A stretch of 64,000 bases of DNA, taken from Beaufortia kweichowensis. Its lineage: Eukaryota; Chordata; Actinopteri; Cypriniformes; Gastromyzontidae. Under the pieces are notes generated by a model. The model saw only the letters and a list, made by a program, of their open reading frames with translations. It had not been told where the DNA came from and did no database searches. The DNA is taken from assembly GCA_019155185.1 (NCBI GenBank), contig CM032804.1, forward strand, positions 10,764,492-10,828,491. The letters run 5' to 3'. Of the stretch, positions 18,076 to 30,235 are shown one piece after another. Each line of letters opens with the position of its first letter. Position 1 is the first letter of the stretch. The position numbers and the translations under genes are program-made.

Positions 18076-19169
18076 GAGTCACTGGAAAGAAATACACTTT
18101 TTTTTTATTTTCTGGATTATTTTCTTGCAGCTATGACATAGAAACTCTACATATATTTACCACACAATAAAGCTTTAATTAGTCATATAATTAATACCTC
18201 ACTGATGACCTATAATTAGACACTATAGTTTTAACATCTTGCCTGTAAGTAAGCTGGAAGATCATTTATATTGCTTAACGGCTGTGTGCCGTGGGTTTGT
18301 CAGGGATTACAGGTAAAATAGATGGTGTATGGCAATCAGCTCTAGCTATGAACTGCTGTTTTCTTTTTGCCGGTTAGGTCAGAATAAGTAGACCTTATTA
18401 ACCAAACAACAGTATGTGTTAGTTTGCTGAGTTTAGGCCAAGAAATAACATTTATTATGTAATACATTTATGGTCTTTTGGCACATTCATTTTGAATAAA
18501 TAGCTGGTAACTGCAATGTCTTCAGAATAGATTATAAAATCTTAATTTGGGGCATTTTAATATCAGTGTAACCAGCAAGTTAGTTCTTAATTTTGTTTTT
18601 TACAGTGCTGTCTGCCTTTTTAACACTAATTAAATATCTGCCCTCTTACCACTAATTAAAAAGTGTTGGATATACGGTACATAGACGGGTACTGGGACAC
18701 CTGGGGAGGTAAAGGTATGACAAGCTTTTTATCTCTCCCTCTTTCTGTTTTCATTATGTGTTTAACAAGGTATGTTTCTGAGTAACTATGTATTCATGAC
18801 ACTTTACAAATGCCTCAAGTATCGCTCTACTCCACCTCCCCACTATACATACGTAATCATATGCAAAGTGTTTCCCCTCTGATAAGAACGCATTGAACAT
18901 TCAAGCCAAATCTAAACCCGCAGCAGCAGTCATCTATCAACATAGCACATAGGGTAATAGTTCACCTTGACTGCTTAAACACAGAATTGAGATTATGTTG
19001 TGGTCAGTATGCATGTTAGGCTGTGCATATAAAGTAGATATCTTTGGAAAGGACTGAACTGCTTGTATACAAACATGTGGTGTCAATTGTAGTGGAAAGA
19101 AATAAATTTTATTTTATATTAGTGTATTAATAATGGTATGAAAAGACAATTTTGGGAAAGAGATTTGAG

Positions 19170-19179
<10 letters not shown>

Positions 19180-19234
<55 letters not shown>

Positions 19235-19262
19235 ATAATATATTATATTTTATATATATAAA
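19180..19262. repeat. TA microsatellite with AT-only palindromic flank
   Basis: About 50 bases of pure AT alternation followed by tataataatatattatatt-like and tatatata tracts, all A/T. It is strongly self-complementary and likely length-polymorphic. Confidence 0.9.
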
Positions 19263-21039
19263 ATAGGTTGGTTTATTTATTGCTGAAAATGATAGATTAG
19301 ATGATAGATGTAAGCACTGACATTTTTATTTAAAATACTGAAATTAACGATTTTATTAACACTACCACGTGTTATTATTTTGCACAAAAATACTGGAAGT
19401 TTGCTTACTGATTACTGATGGCATTACTCAGTCAATAATAATGATAACAAGATTATATTTTTACAGAATGTTCTTTACATTATGTAGAGTTATGTATTAA
19501 CAGCAAATCACCCAAAAATGACTTTAGCTAGCTTTTTACACATAGGGTCATATGTGTTTATATAGTTGCATGTATATGCATTTACAGTAGTTAGTGTAAC
19601 AGTGTTAGTAGACTTAGTAGTGTATTTTGCTTATTTTACAATGAAGAACAACAACATATCTATTGTATTGTTGTGCTGGATAAAATAAAAATATGCAGGA
19701 CTATTATGGGGTTGTTGTAAAGCAACTAATCATACTTAATCTTAAAGCAACAGTAAACTACAACCTTTAACATTAAATTCCAGCTGACCCTAATCTACAA
19801 CAGACTTCCATAACAAATCCTAATTACTGGAAAAATGTTGTTATTGAACATGCCGGCACCACATCGTCTCTCTGTCTCTCAAACTAATATACTCACATTA
19901 AAATGACTGTTTCCTTATCACACTTAGGGAATGTGTGTCGAGATTTTAATGAGATTTTTCCCACTGAATGTCTGTGAAAGTAGCTGTAAAATCCTGTGAT
20001 TGTAATCTCGCCTCACTCTTTACTGTACATAAAGACATTAAGAGAGAGGCGTATAGATAAGAAACAGGGTTTGGATAAGAATGCAAGAGCTGGAGATCGC
20101 TGGAAGCTCTAATTTAAGCTATGACCAAAGATGGGCAGATGAATAGAAGAGCAAACATTAAGAAGTTCCCTGTCCTTTTAGCGTTGTGTTGAGAAAGAGC
20201 CGAAGAGAGAGAGAGGAAGTGGCGCGGGGTTAGGCGATAAGGTTATAAGAGATAGATATTGTTTACTCACTTATCTGTGACAAGCGTGTAAGTGTGTGTC
20301 TTTATGTTCACTTGTGTGTATGTGAAGAGAAAGAAATTGTTTTTTAGTTACATGCTGAACATCACTCCTGATTTCAGCCTTCCTGTCTTGTTTTCCCCTC
20401 ATCACTGCCGTCAAAGATATTAACCCACCCAACAGCCCACATCAAAACCATAACACCCCTTTAAACCACAACCCCCTCTGACCCAGTTTTTTTGGGGGAA
20501 ACCTGATGAAGGGCTATTGTGTGTTTCTCTGTGTTCTTTATTGCGACAGGCGTGTTCATATACACATTTGTATGTATGTGTCTGGGGTTGTCTTAAGGTC
20601 AATAGTCTATGATCTGCAAGGCTTCTCAAATAGAAGAAAAAAAAAGGATAATAGGAGAGAAGAGAGAAAGCAGACAGTCTTTGGAGACAGAATGTCGAGT
20701 ATGTGTGAGTATAGCAGTTTTACAGCGTGTGCTTGTGTGACTTTTTACAGACAAATATGTCAGTGCTGCTTGAACTGAACTGCTGTCTTCAGCTCAGAAC
20801 AGTATTCATGTAGTGTCTTTTGTCTGAGTTTCTCAGTTGATATGACATACTTCTTATCTTGTGCGTGCTGCTGCGGTAAGCGATTAATTTGGGAGAGTGA
20901 GAGAGCGGAAGTGTAGATGGATGGAGGTTATGGATTGGCTTTGATGTGGGCACAGGGGCATTTTGCTGAGCATGTGCACTGTGTCTGCCAAGGGGCAGGA
21001 CAAGAAAAGTGTGGGTGTGCATGTGTGCACCTGGTATTT

Positions 21040-21206
21040 AACACGTTGTGGGGACCAAATGCAGAAAGGTTTCTGTGAGGGTAAGGTTTAGGAATAGGGT
21101 GTGGGTTACAGGATACAATATACAGTTTGTACAGTATGAAAGTCTTTGTCTATGGAAAATCCACATAAAACATGGAAACAAGTGTGTGTGTGTCTGTGTG
21201 TGTGCA
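21040..21206 (+). repeat. 'gtggggacc' cyprinid dispersed element
   Basis: It begins gtggggaccaaatg and contains 'gtgagggtaaggtttagg', 'tacagtttgtacagtatgaa' and a closing TG run. This is the layout of a dispersed element seen widely in cyprinid DNA. A related copy lies at 60250-60480. No coding capacity; boundaries are approximate. Confidence 0.55.
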
Positions 21207-23592
21207 TAGTAGAGACCCACATGAGTAACAGTAAAGACTTTAATCAGTAAATAGCTCCAGCAGTTTTCTCTATTCCAGGTTAATGGCTGGCCTTGAGTGA
21301 CTTACTGCTTTTAGAAAATATAGCAATATCCACCTCATAATACAGTTAATTAGACTAACTGTTTATCGCTGCCAAGCAACTTGATTCATTAATGTAAAAT
21401 GTGCGGTCATAGGCACTCATTTCACTGCAAACACAGCTCATCCAATCAGAACTTGGAGGTAGCCGTTTCATACCATGTGTGGCCCTGCCTGTGAAAGTTT
21501 AGCTTAAGTAACTTTTTATGATTTACTGTTTTCTACATAAAATTTGTAAAAAAAATATAACCTTGATATCTTTAATATTGACTGAGTAATGTCATGACAA
21601 ATATTGAAATAGCATATTTATAGGGGAAATCACTCTTATTTGATGTTAAGCCAGATTTTCACAGACAGGGTCACATATGGTATTTTATGAAGTGCACGAG
21701 TGCAGTTATATATTTACGTTTTGTTTAAAAAAGTACAACCTGTATGAAGTTGCTAATTGTTTTATTAATAATGTGAATTATGGAATGCATAACAGTCAAA
21801 TGACTTATTTAACATAGTGTGAAACCACAGGGGACATCATTCCCCAGAGAGTCCTTTGACATTTGTGTTGTATTAAAAAAGTCTGTTGTGACGGAATACT
21901 AGCGTGGAGGCACAATCTATTTTGTAGATGCGTGTAAAATACACACAGGAACGTGTTTATAGCATTTTATGGTTGTTAGTTGACCCCCTGTGGACACAGC
22001 CTGTGTGTGTGAGTATGTGTGTGTTGTACTGAGCAGTCACAAAAAAAGTCCTTTCTTCCCTTTGGGGGTGAGTGCTATTTCAACCTTGAGAGAGAGAGAG
22101 AGTGGTAAAGATTGAGAAATGGATGAGGGATTTGGATGGGTACATGGATAACAGGAAGGGCAGATGATTTAGAGTGACTGGTGGATCTGTTGCATATTCT
22201 TTACGTCTTCTTTGTTTTTTGTGTCTACACATGACTCTACCAGACAGAGATTAAGGGTAATATAAAGGCTGCGGCACATGTCCACTGCTAAAGTCTTCAT
22301 CTCGGCAGGTGGAACAGGAAAGCCCTGGACCCTCTGTGCCTGTTAAGTTTACAAAGAGAATTTCAGAAGCAGACAACCATGACCTTATGAAGAAAAGTAA
22401 ATTAGTCTCTTTACTTAATTTGTTTTCTCCTGCTAACCCACACAAACACACGCATACACTACATACTTGGGGACATATTATGTCTTTATCCCTTATGTTT
22501 GACTGCTCAAATGTGTCCTAATATGGTTGTAGCAATCGATACTTCGTATGCTTTATGCTTTATTGGAGGCAGGAATCCAAACATTCATTTTAAAAAACAA
22601 ACAGAGACAACCCAGAGAGGTCACACACACCCGCTCGCCACAGCCTGTCAAAAACTGTTCTCCCTCAGGGAAGATTTGTGTGGTTCAGGCTCACTGCTCG
22701 AGGTAATTGTGTCTGTGTATGTGCATGTGAAAGAGAAAGTTCTGTTCATTGAATTTATCAACTCTCAGCTGACCTTTTATACAGCAATATACCTGGACAC
22801 ACAAACACAACATGACAGGCTCATTTTAATAGAATTTATTTATTTTTATTTAAAAAACAGTTGACTGTGTTTGTCAATTCAATGTAAACCAGTTAGAATT
22901 GTGGTGGAACAATATGGGCATTTCATGTATTACATTATCTCTATTGTAAATCAATGGCATCAGTAACACTAAGCTAATAAGCTTACATTTTATTTTTCAG
23001 GGTGATTTGGTTACTGTGCATGTATGTTCTGTAATTATACAGACCCTCGATCAAAGGTGTGCAAGGCACCAGGTATAGTAAAGATAAAGGTAAAGATATA
23101 GTTGACCATTTAGGCAGCCATTATGATTTGCATTTATTTTTTGATGACTGTAATAATAACTGTAAATTCATATTTAATATTACACTGGAAATCTTATCTT
23201 ATGCACCCACAGTATCATGTAGGACTCGCACATAAAGTTAATTTTCAGTGTTGACTTGAATCAGAATGATTAGAATCTATTGGCCAATAAACATAGTTTA
23301 CTGGACTAATATACTTGTATTTATATTTTTTGTGATACTTGTAAAAAAGTTTTTAACCCAGAGAATACAAATTTAGTCTTAAGGATTAAATGAATCTTAA
23401 ACAATCTTATTTAGTTTTGCCATGAACATAGCCATAGCAATTGGCATGACAATATCAAAGGAAGGCAAAAAGTTATTATTTTTATGCTTTTTTCTTAGCT
23501 TTTGTCTTATATGGAATTCTCTCTGTATTTGCCAACAGAGTCTGTGAGCTGTGCAGTGTGGGACGCTGTCTGCCCCGTTGTCATCAGACGTC

Positions 23593-25020
23593 ATGAGCTG
23601 GAGCTTCCTAACGCGTCTGCTGGAGGAGATCCAGCACCACTCTACGTCGGTGGGGAAACTCTGGCTCACCACGCTAGTTGTCTTCCGCATCGTACTGACT
23701 GCGGTGGGTGGCGAATCCATATACTACGATGAGCAGAGCAAGTTCGTCTGCAACTCGGGCCAGCCGGGATGCGAGAACGTCTGCTACGATGCCTTCGCAC
23801 CACTCTCGCACGTGCGATTCTGGGTTTTCCAGATCATCCTGTCTTCCTTGCCCTCTCTGCTCTACATGGGCTACGCTGCCAATAAGATCTCCCACAAGGA
23901 GGACCTGCGGGGTGGACCGGGGGCAGTTGCTCCGGCGAATGATGGGACCACGAGTGGATATACTCAGAGAAGGCCAAGGAAGATGTATTTTGGGGCACGA
24001 CAGCATCGGGCGGGACACGAGGACGGGGAGGAGGAACGCGAGGATGACCCTATGATCTATGAAGTGCCCGAGATAGACAACACACGGAGAGAGTTGGTCC
24101 CACCGAGACCCAAGCCGAAAGTGCGCCATGACGGACGGCGCCGTATCCGTGACGACGGGCTGATGCGAGTGTATGTGCTGCAGCTGCTGACCCGTTCTGC
24201 GCTGGAGGCGGGCTTTCTGGCGGGTCAGTACCTGCTGTACGGATTTCGCGTGGAACCTGTGTTCGTGTGCTCGGATAAGCCCTGCCCACACCACGTAGAC
24301 TGCTTCATCTCACGCCCCACCGAAAAGACCATCTTCCTCAGAATCATGTACGGCGTCAGCTGCCTTTGCCTGGTACTGAACCTGTGGGAAATGATTCACC
24401 TCGGTGTAGGAACCATTAGCGATGTATTGCGCAAACGAAACTCAGCAGCGACAGAGGACGAGTACCAAATGGGCCTGCTGGCGGCAGGGGGCGTGTCTGT
24501 CGGAGTGGGCGGGCCAGCGCTAAGTGAAGGAGAGCCGGAAGGCGGAGTCGGGGGAGGTCTTAAAGAAGCAGAATATGTTGGATATCCCTTCTCGTGGAAC
24601 ACCCCATCTGCACCACCGGGCTACAACATCGTGGTGAAGCCTGAGACCATGCCATACACAGACCTGAGCAATGCCAAGATGGCATGCAAGCAGAACCGCG
24701 CCAACATCGCGCAGGAGGAGCAGCAGCAATACGGGTCCAACGAGGACAACTTTCCTTCAGCGGGAGATGCCCGGCCACCGCCGATCAATCAGGACGTCAT
24801 CCAATTAGAGGCGGCGATTCAAGCCTACACCTTGCACCATGCCAATAATAACCACGATGACCTGAACGACAACCATGACAATGACGAGAAGCCTCAGAGT
24901 AACATCACTACAGCGCCACAGAAGGACCGAAAGCATCGGCCCAAACATGGAAAAGCTGGGAGCGCTGGAAGCAGCAGCAGTAGCAAATCAGGAGAAGGAA
25001 AACCATCTGTTTGGATCTGA
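23593..25020 (+). CDS. gjc1: Gap junction gamma-1 protein, connexin-45 type
   Basis: Connexins form hexameric hemichannels that dock into gap junctions in the plasma membrane. The start ATG at 23593 gives the family N-terminus MSWSFLTRLLEE; the frame is open upstream, but only a GTG precedes it. The product is 475 residues. Four membrane segments lie at about 22-42, 76-97, 191-215 and 247-271. The first extracellular loop has Cys53, 60 and 64 (CX6CX3C) and the second has Cys226, 231 and 237 (CX4CX5C), a complete connexin set. The C-terminus ends SVWI, the PDZ-binding end known from Cx45. At 475 residues it is clearly longer than mammalian Cx45 (about 396), with an expanded acidic/basic cytoplasmic loop and a tail rich in Asn, Asp and His. 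The single coding exon is typical of the family. Position beside eftud2 matches human GJC1-EFTUD2. Subtype call is strong; which fish paralogue it is remains unsettled. Confidence 0.95.
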   Translation: MSWSFLTRLLEEIQHHSTSVGKLWLTTLVVFRIVLTAVGGESIYYDEQSKFVCNSGQPGCENVCYDAFAPLSHVRFWVFQIILSSLPSLLYMGYAANKISHKEDLRGGPGAVAPANDGTTSGYTQRRPRKMYFGARQHRAGHEDGEEEREDDPMIYEVPEIDNTRRELVPPRPKPKVRHDGRRRIRDDGLMRVYVLQLLTRSALEAGFLAGQYLLYGFRVEPVFVCSDKPCPHHVDCFISRPTEKTIFLRIMYGVSCLCLVLNLWEMIHLGVGTISDVLRKRNSAATEDEYQMGLLAAGGVSVGVGGPALSEGEPEGGVGGGLKEAEYVGYPFSWNTPSAPPGYNIVVKPETMPYTDLSNAKMACKQNRANIAQEEQQQYGSNEDNFPSAGDARPPPINQDVIQLEAAIQAYTLHHANNNHDDLNDNHDNDEKPQSNITTAPQKDRKHRPKHGKAGSAGSSSSSKSGEGKPSVWI

Positions 25021-28000
25021 TACGCACACTTTGAAATACGTTTTACATGGTGTACACACTTTCATACGCAGTTTTAAACACAAAATATTGTGTATCCCAC
25101 AGACCACGCACACAAATGGAAAATATGCTGTATGTCTTTTTGAAATGCTTTAAGTGCCTTAAGAATAAGAAACTCTAAGAATGAGACGGATTTCTTCCTT
25201 TTTCTTCATCTTCCTAACATAATCTTGTGCTGTCAAGATTATGTCTAGCTTTGGGAACATCCCCTTCACAATTCAGAAAAGCCCATTAATATCTGACATT
25301 TGGAACTTTTTAGTGAAAAGAACGTTGTGAAAGTCTTCCTATCGGATTCCTTTCGGAAGAGTACTACAATCCGATTCCAAGCCAGCTGTCTTCCTATTCA
25401 CAGTGTTAAACAGAAACTTTTGCATCACAATGGCAAGCTATAACAATGCAAAAATACTGCATTTTACATTTCTGTGCAGCGGTGGTATGCTGAGGCATTT
25501 AGGATCCCACAAAACTTTAAGATGATGTAAATCTACATGCACTCACAAACACAATACGTTTATTATCGTTTATTATTTTTCCTTAGTAATATGTATAGGT
25601 GTTAGAGCAAATTAAGATCTATTTAATGTCTTTAAGTTAAGACGACTAGTGTATGACTAGTTTCGACTAGTGTTTGCTAACCAGTGAAATCCAATAAATT
25701 CAGCTGATGGATCAAGATCCTATTCTGTTCCAACACTATCCCCTGCTGGTTACAATAATAATGACAGTCTAGGTAACCACATAGTCTTACCAGTACTTCA
25801 ATATACAAATGCAGATAAAACAATTTCATTCAAATTGACTTTGTCATAAATTCCCTGTTTCCTTTTGCTATTATTTTACAGTATTTAAAAGACATTCTTC
25901 AGCTATAACACTCTTAAATCTAGCCAATCCATGTATCAAGTCTAACTTGGATGCTGCCATCCAATCAGCAGTTGAGAGTTTAACTGTGCTGCAGGCCCGT
26001 AAGAGGATTGAGAAAATCCAGACACTCTTCCAAGTCATGCAATGTAGACATTTAGGTAAAGATACATAAATACACTCCCACACACTGGCCGACACTGTAC
26101 GATGAGTCTTCCTGTTTCTCTCTTACTGCCACATTCCACTTTGTGAGACTTTTGCCTTTTTGTGGGATGCTTCAAACGTGAAGATTCATTGCCATGGGAG
26201 ACCAAATACTGTTTTTCACAATATAGACTTCATGCAACTATGCAGTCATGCTGACTGAGGAAAACACGCCATAAGAACGTCTGCGTGCGTGTTTGCGTGT
26301 AGTTGAGGGTGAGGCAGGGGAGCAATTGCATGAATGCATGCGAGTAATCTGTGATTAATGAATTAGAAAGAAAGAAAAATGATCAAACCCTTTACATATC
26401 AGCATTTCAGCAATACAGGTGTATGCTGAAGATTGTGGCATTAGATTCATGGTTACTATAAGCAAGACTTGACTTGTTTGTATTTTAACCATTGATTTGG
26501 TTTCTTTTTTTAATTAGTGTTTTTTTAATACACTGAACTCTATGGCCATATAATGTAAATAAAATAGGATTTGTAGGATTTTGTATGATTTCATTGCCTT
26601 TAATATAAAAAACTACATTAATAGAATTTGATGTACAGTATGTTTTTGCGGTCACCCAAACAAATACATTTTTCATTGTGTTTTGTGAATTGTGTTTCTA
26701 CAGTATGTTCTTTGATGAAATATGGATTGTTCCCTTTGTCTTTGATTCTTCTCGTGATGGTTACGATTGGTCTCCTGTAATGAGACCCTTATGGTTTTGC
26801 ATGGGAGGGAAAATAAGAATGTTTAGGAAAAAGGGAATTTCCCTGGCACTCTTTTCAATGGAACACAAAAATTAACTGTACTTTGACCTTTTTCTTTGTG
26901 AGTGTGTTACTGTTTTCAGCAGCTGTATATCCGAAGCTCCAGATGGAGTGTGCGTCTGCCTCACATCTGAGCACCACTTTGTGTGAGTCTGTTTGTTTAC
27001 ATTTGTGTTGATGTGTGTTTGAGTTTGTGGGGAGTCGAGGGGTTAGGCGAGGACATTTGTTTAATCGAGAGCCTTAAAAAACCCTCTCACATACTTTTGT
27101 CAGCAGTCTGAGAAAGATACTGAGAAGCTACTTCACTTGCGAGTTTGCTATTTTGACACTTTGCTTTCAAAGCAAATCTTCGCAGCAGGGTCACTAAAAG
27201 GTCTGATGCCAGTCTTGTGTGTGTATGTGAGCATGGAATTGTGCGTTTCTATTTATTGTACTTTCCTGGTTAGGGCCAGGCTAATTCATACCCTGATCTA
27301 TTTGGTAAGACATTTGTCTGTCCTGAATGCTGTGTGTTTCTATAAATGTTGTTACTGTGTTTGAAACGATGCTGAAAAAAGGTTTTTAATGTGCCAAGCT
27401 GGATTGTCCAGAGATGTACAATTATTTACAATTTTGAAAACCCTTCTTTGAATTTGAAAATGCATGTAAACTATTTTGTTAATAAAAAATGAAAAGTGTG
27501 AAAGTGTTAATCTTGTGTGATAAAACTGCAGTTTTCACTCTTGTGTCCAAAATGCTAATGGGTCAAAAAAGTGGTGTCAAATGATGTGTCCATTGGGAAT
27601 GTCTTTAAAAAGCGTACATACACAGATGCAGAAAAAAACGTGTCGCTGGGCCAAAACGAGCGAAATCCACAGAGTGTGCAGAACAGCTTGCAGAAGTTAA
27701 AAAACAAGTTTTTGGCCGACCATAATGCCTCCATGTTGTGACCAAAACAGAAAACTAATCACAGGGCTGCGGCCTGAGTCAGCATTGTGTATGAAATATT
27801 TCATTTAGGTTGTCAATTTAGGGATTTTTTTTACCAGTAAAAAGACCAGCGAAAAATCTCTATCATTTTACCATAAGGACACAGACCACACTACACTTCA
27901 AACAATGAAACATTTTGTGTTAGATGTTTGTTTGTCAGGCAAAATGCACTTTGTATTACTAAGTTACATGTTTTATGTAATATGTTGCAATATGTGCAAA

Positions 28001-30235
28001 AAGTTAAAAACTTTATCAAAAACTTAAAAACTTTATCAAAAACTTAAAGAACTCTATGTTCTATGTACTAAATCTATATGAACACAGCTTTCTAGACTAT
28101 GCAGACTACCCTCTCTCATTTGTAAATCGCTTTGGATAAAAGTGTCTGCTAAATGAATAAATGTAAATGCAAACCTCAATAAGCAAAATACGTACTTTGG
28201 AAATCTCTTATGTAATCCAGCAACACTTTTTTTTTTACACAAAGTGGGCTGTTTTACATCTTGCATTTCCATGCATTTTGCATCCAAATAGCATGTGGAT
28301 TTTCCTTAGTTGTTGGATTGCTTTTACTCCTTTTACACATTTTATTGCCACTCCATTGTGATAAGATCTCAATGATCTGATTGTAGTTACAGTTCCTGTA
28401 CAGTACCTACTTGTATAGTCCTATTTAAATAACAAGAACACGTTAGCATTTACACCTTCATTAAATGTGTTCAGAATCTGACCCCCTTAGAATGTGGTGC
28501 TAGGGAACTTATTGGCTTTCAATGTGGTTAGATCAAACAGAAGATTTTTGTCTGAATATAATAAACACACAGATACTTGATTTTATTTTGTATTTCTTTA
28601 ATCAATAATTCAACCCAAAATGTATATTCCATACAATCCTTCATATGTGAATCCTTCTGTGCTCAGAATCAGCATTAAAAATTGGCACATCTGTCGCTAT
28701 TTTCAGCATTTATTTTACACCTCGTGTCATCTTACTAAAGATCAAATTAACCCACACTTTTGTTTCCTATTGTTTCATCCTATGAAATGTGTGATGTCAT
28801 GTTTTCAAACATTCAGATATTCCTGATATCTCATAGTCTATATATTCACATTAACCTAAAAACATTTGAAAACAGTGTTTCTGTTTCTTTACGCTCTCCA
28901 TCCACACTTTCAAATGTTTTCTAAATGCTTCTCATCCAGACGAATATTGAACTTTCCCATCGCAATTTTCCATGTGCAATAGAGAATTTAAATTGTGAAT
29001 AAATTCTGTAAGGTGATTTTACATATTTAACAAGACTAACAAAGTGAAGAGCAGGCACAACATTAGAAGTACAACATGGGGTTGCCATATTGTTTTACGC
29101 TGAATGGACTTTCAATACCTTGTCCAAACTACAATACAGTTTTCAGATTAAGACAGCATTTAAGAGAGCATTTTCAGTAAGCTAAAGTTTTCCTTTCTCA
29201 GTATAGGCAAAGCTAAACCCTAGAGAAAAAGATCAATTTTTAAATGTATCTGGTTTAACGTGGAATAAGCTAAGATCTAAGATCTTAAATCAAAGTATAG
29301 TCTTAACCCTCTGTCTGAAATTGCAAACTGTAACAGTAATTAATTATCTGAATTACAGATAAAATATTATTTTCTATGTATATAGTATGTGTAGGTGCAG
29401 TTTACATTCCAGACTTACAGTACTACATCTGCCATGTTTTATGTTTTGTCATGTGACCTGTGTGTGAATTGACCTATAATGTATAAAAAAAAATACTGAA
29501 CCCAAATCTTGTTAAACAAATACAATAAAACCACCACAAGCAATATATTTTTGGTACCTACATCCCTTACACTTCGAGAGAGCTGCCAGCTCACAGTTGT
29601 CCGGTATTTATAATTTATGAATTTTCTGAATTTAATGGCTCTTTAGCTTCCGTCTCCTCATTGGATAGAATAGTGTCCATCCAATGCATACTGAGAAATT
29701 TCAACTGCTCACTTCAACTGTTTTTATTGTTTTTGCATACTATTCATTATGCATACTAATTTTTGTCTGCTATACATTATAAAAGTAGGTCAGGAATAAA
29801 AATTAATGCTCATGTCCGCGCACCTGAGATAAAATTCATTACTGCTTATTTTTAAAGACGACAGACTGGCACTTGATGTGATGAATGAGGGAGAACAACA
29901 GTAGGAGCACTGACAATAATCGTGTCCAAAGCTGACTAAGGCAAGATCACTTAAAGGAGTGTTTAGGGTCTTTAAGGAGGATTTTACTAATTAAATTCCT
30001 TCACAGTGCCAGTACTTTCATTTAAACCGATACTTCGTGTGTGTGTATGTGCAAGTGTGTCCTAAAGTAATAAAAAATAAGTTTTAGTGCACATTCACAT
30101 TCAAAGCTGCTTCATAAGGCCCCAGTTCTCTCTAAGCCATACCGGTGTTCTTACTTGGATGAAGAGGTATTCTGTGGGGTTGTACATACAGTGATATACA
30201 ATAAGCAAGGCAAAGGTTATTGCAAGGTGCACGTT
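25021..30235. other. gjc1 3' UTR and intergenic spacer
   Basis: After the connexin stop the sequence is AT-rich with several possible AATAAA hexamers (for example 25692, 27480), so the 3' UTR end is undefined. It includes a short reverse-oriented SINE-like core (28121-28170) and tandem 'aaaaactttatc' units near 28005-28045. The st8sia gene on the minus strand ends at 30236; its poly(A) signal may be the AATAAA complement at 29723-29728. No other gene is recognised. Confidence 0.45.
28121..28170 (-). repeat. SINE-like core, reverse orientation
   Basis: The reverse complement reads gcatttacatttattcattt, then agcagacacttttatccaaa, then gcgatttaca. This is the conserved core of the same dispersed fish element seen at 17950-18075, in the opposite orientation. 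Confidence 0.6.

Larger units (their letters stand above)
7688..23538 (+). other. gjc1: Long 5' intron of gjc1 (inferred); no coding content seen
   Basis: About 15.8 kb of AT-rich DNA between the probable 5' UTR exon and the coding exon. Inside I see a CA microsatellite (9469-9513), a TA tract with a self-complementary end (19180-19262), a SINE-like fragment (about 17950-18075) and a 'gtggggacc' element (about 21040-21206). Open frames are short and lack splice context. Conserved enhancers may exist but cannot be judged from a single sequence. Confidence 0.45.

Noticed and set aside
22309..22521. 70-residue plus-strand frame in the gjc1 intron
   Set aside because: Ends in a CA-rich low-complexity tail; no supporting splice or homology signal.
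23551..23592. In-frame N-terminal extension of the connexin upstream of MSW
   Set aside because: It begins with GTG, not ATG; connexins begin MSW/MGDW-like at the first ATG, which is 23593.
23674..24294. 206-residue open frame on the minus strand inside gjc1
   Set aside because: Antisense shadow of the GC-rich connexin coding exon; no splice or start context and no family resemblance.
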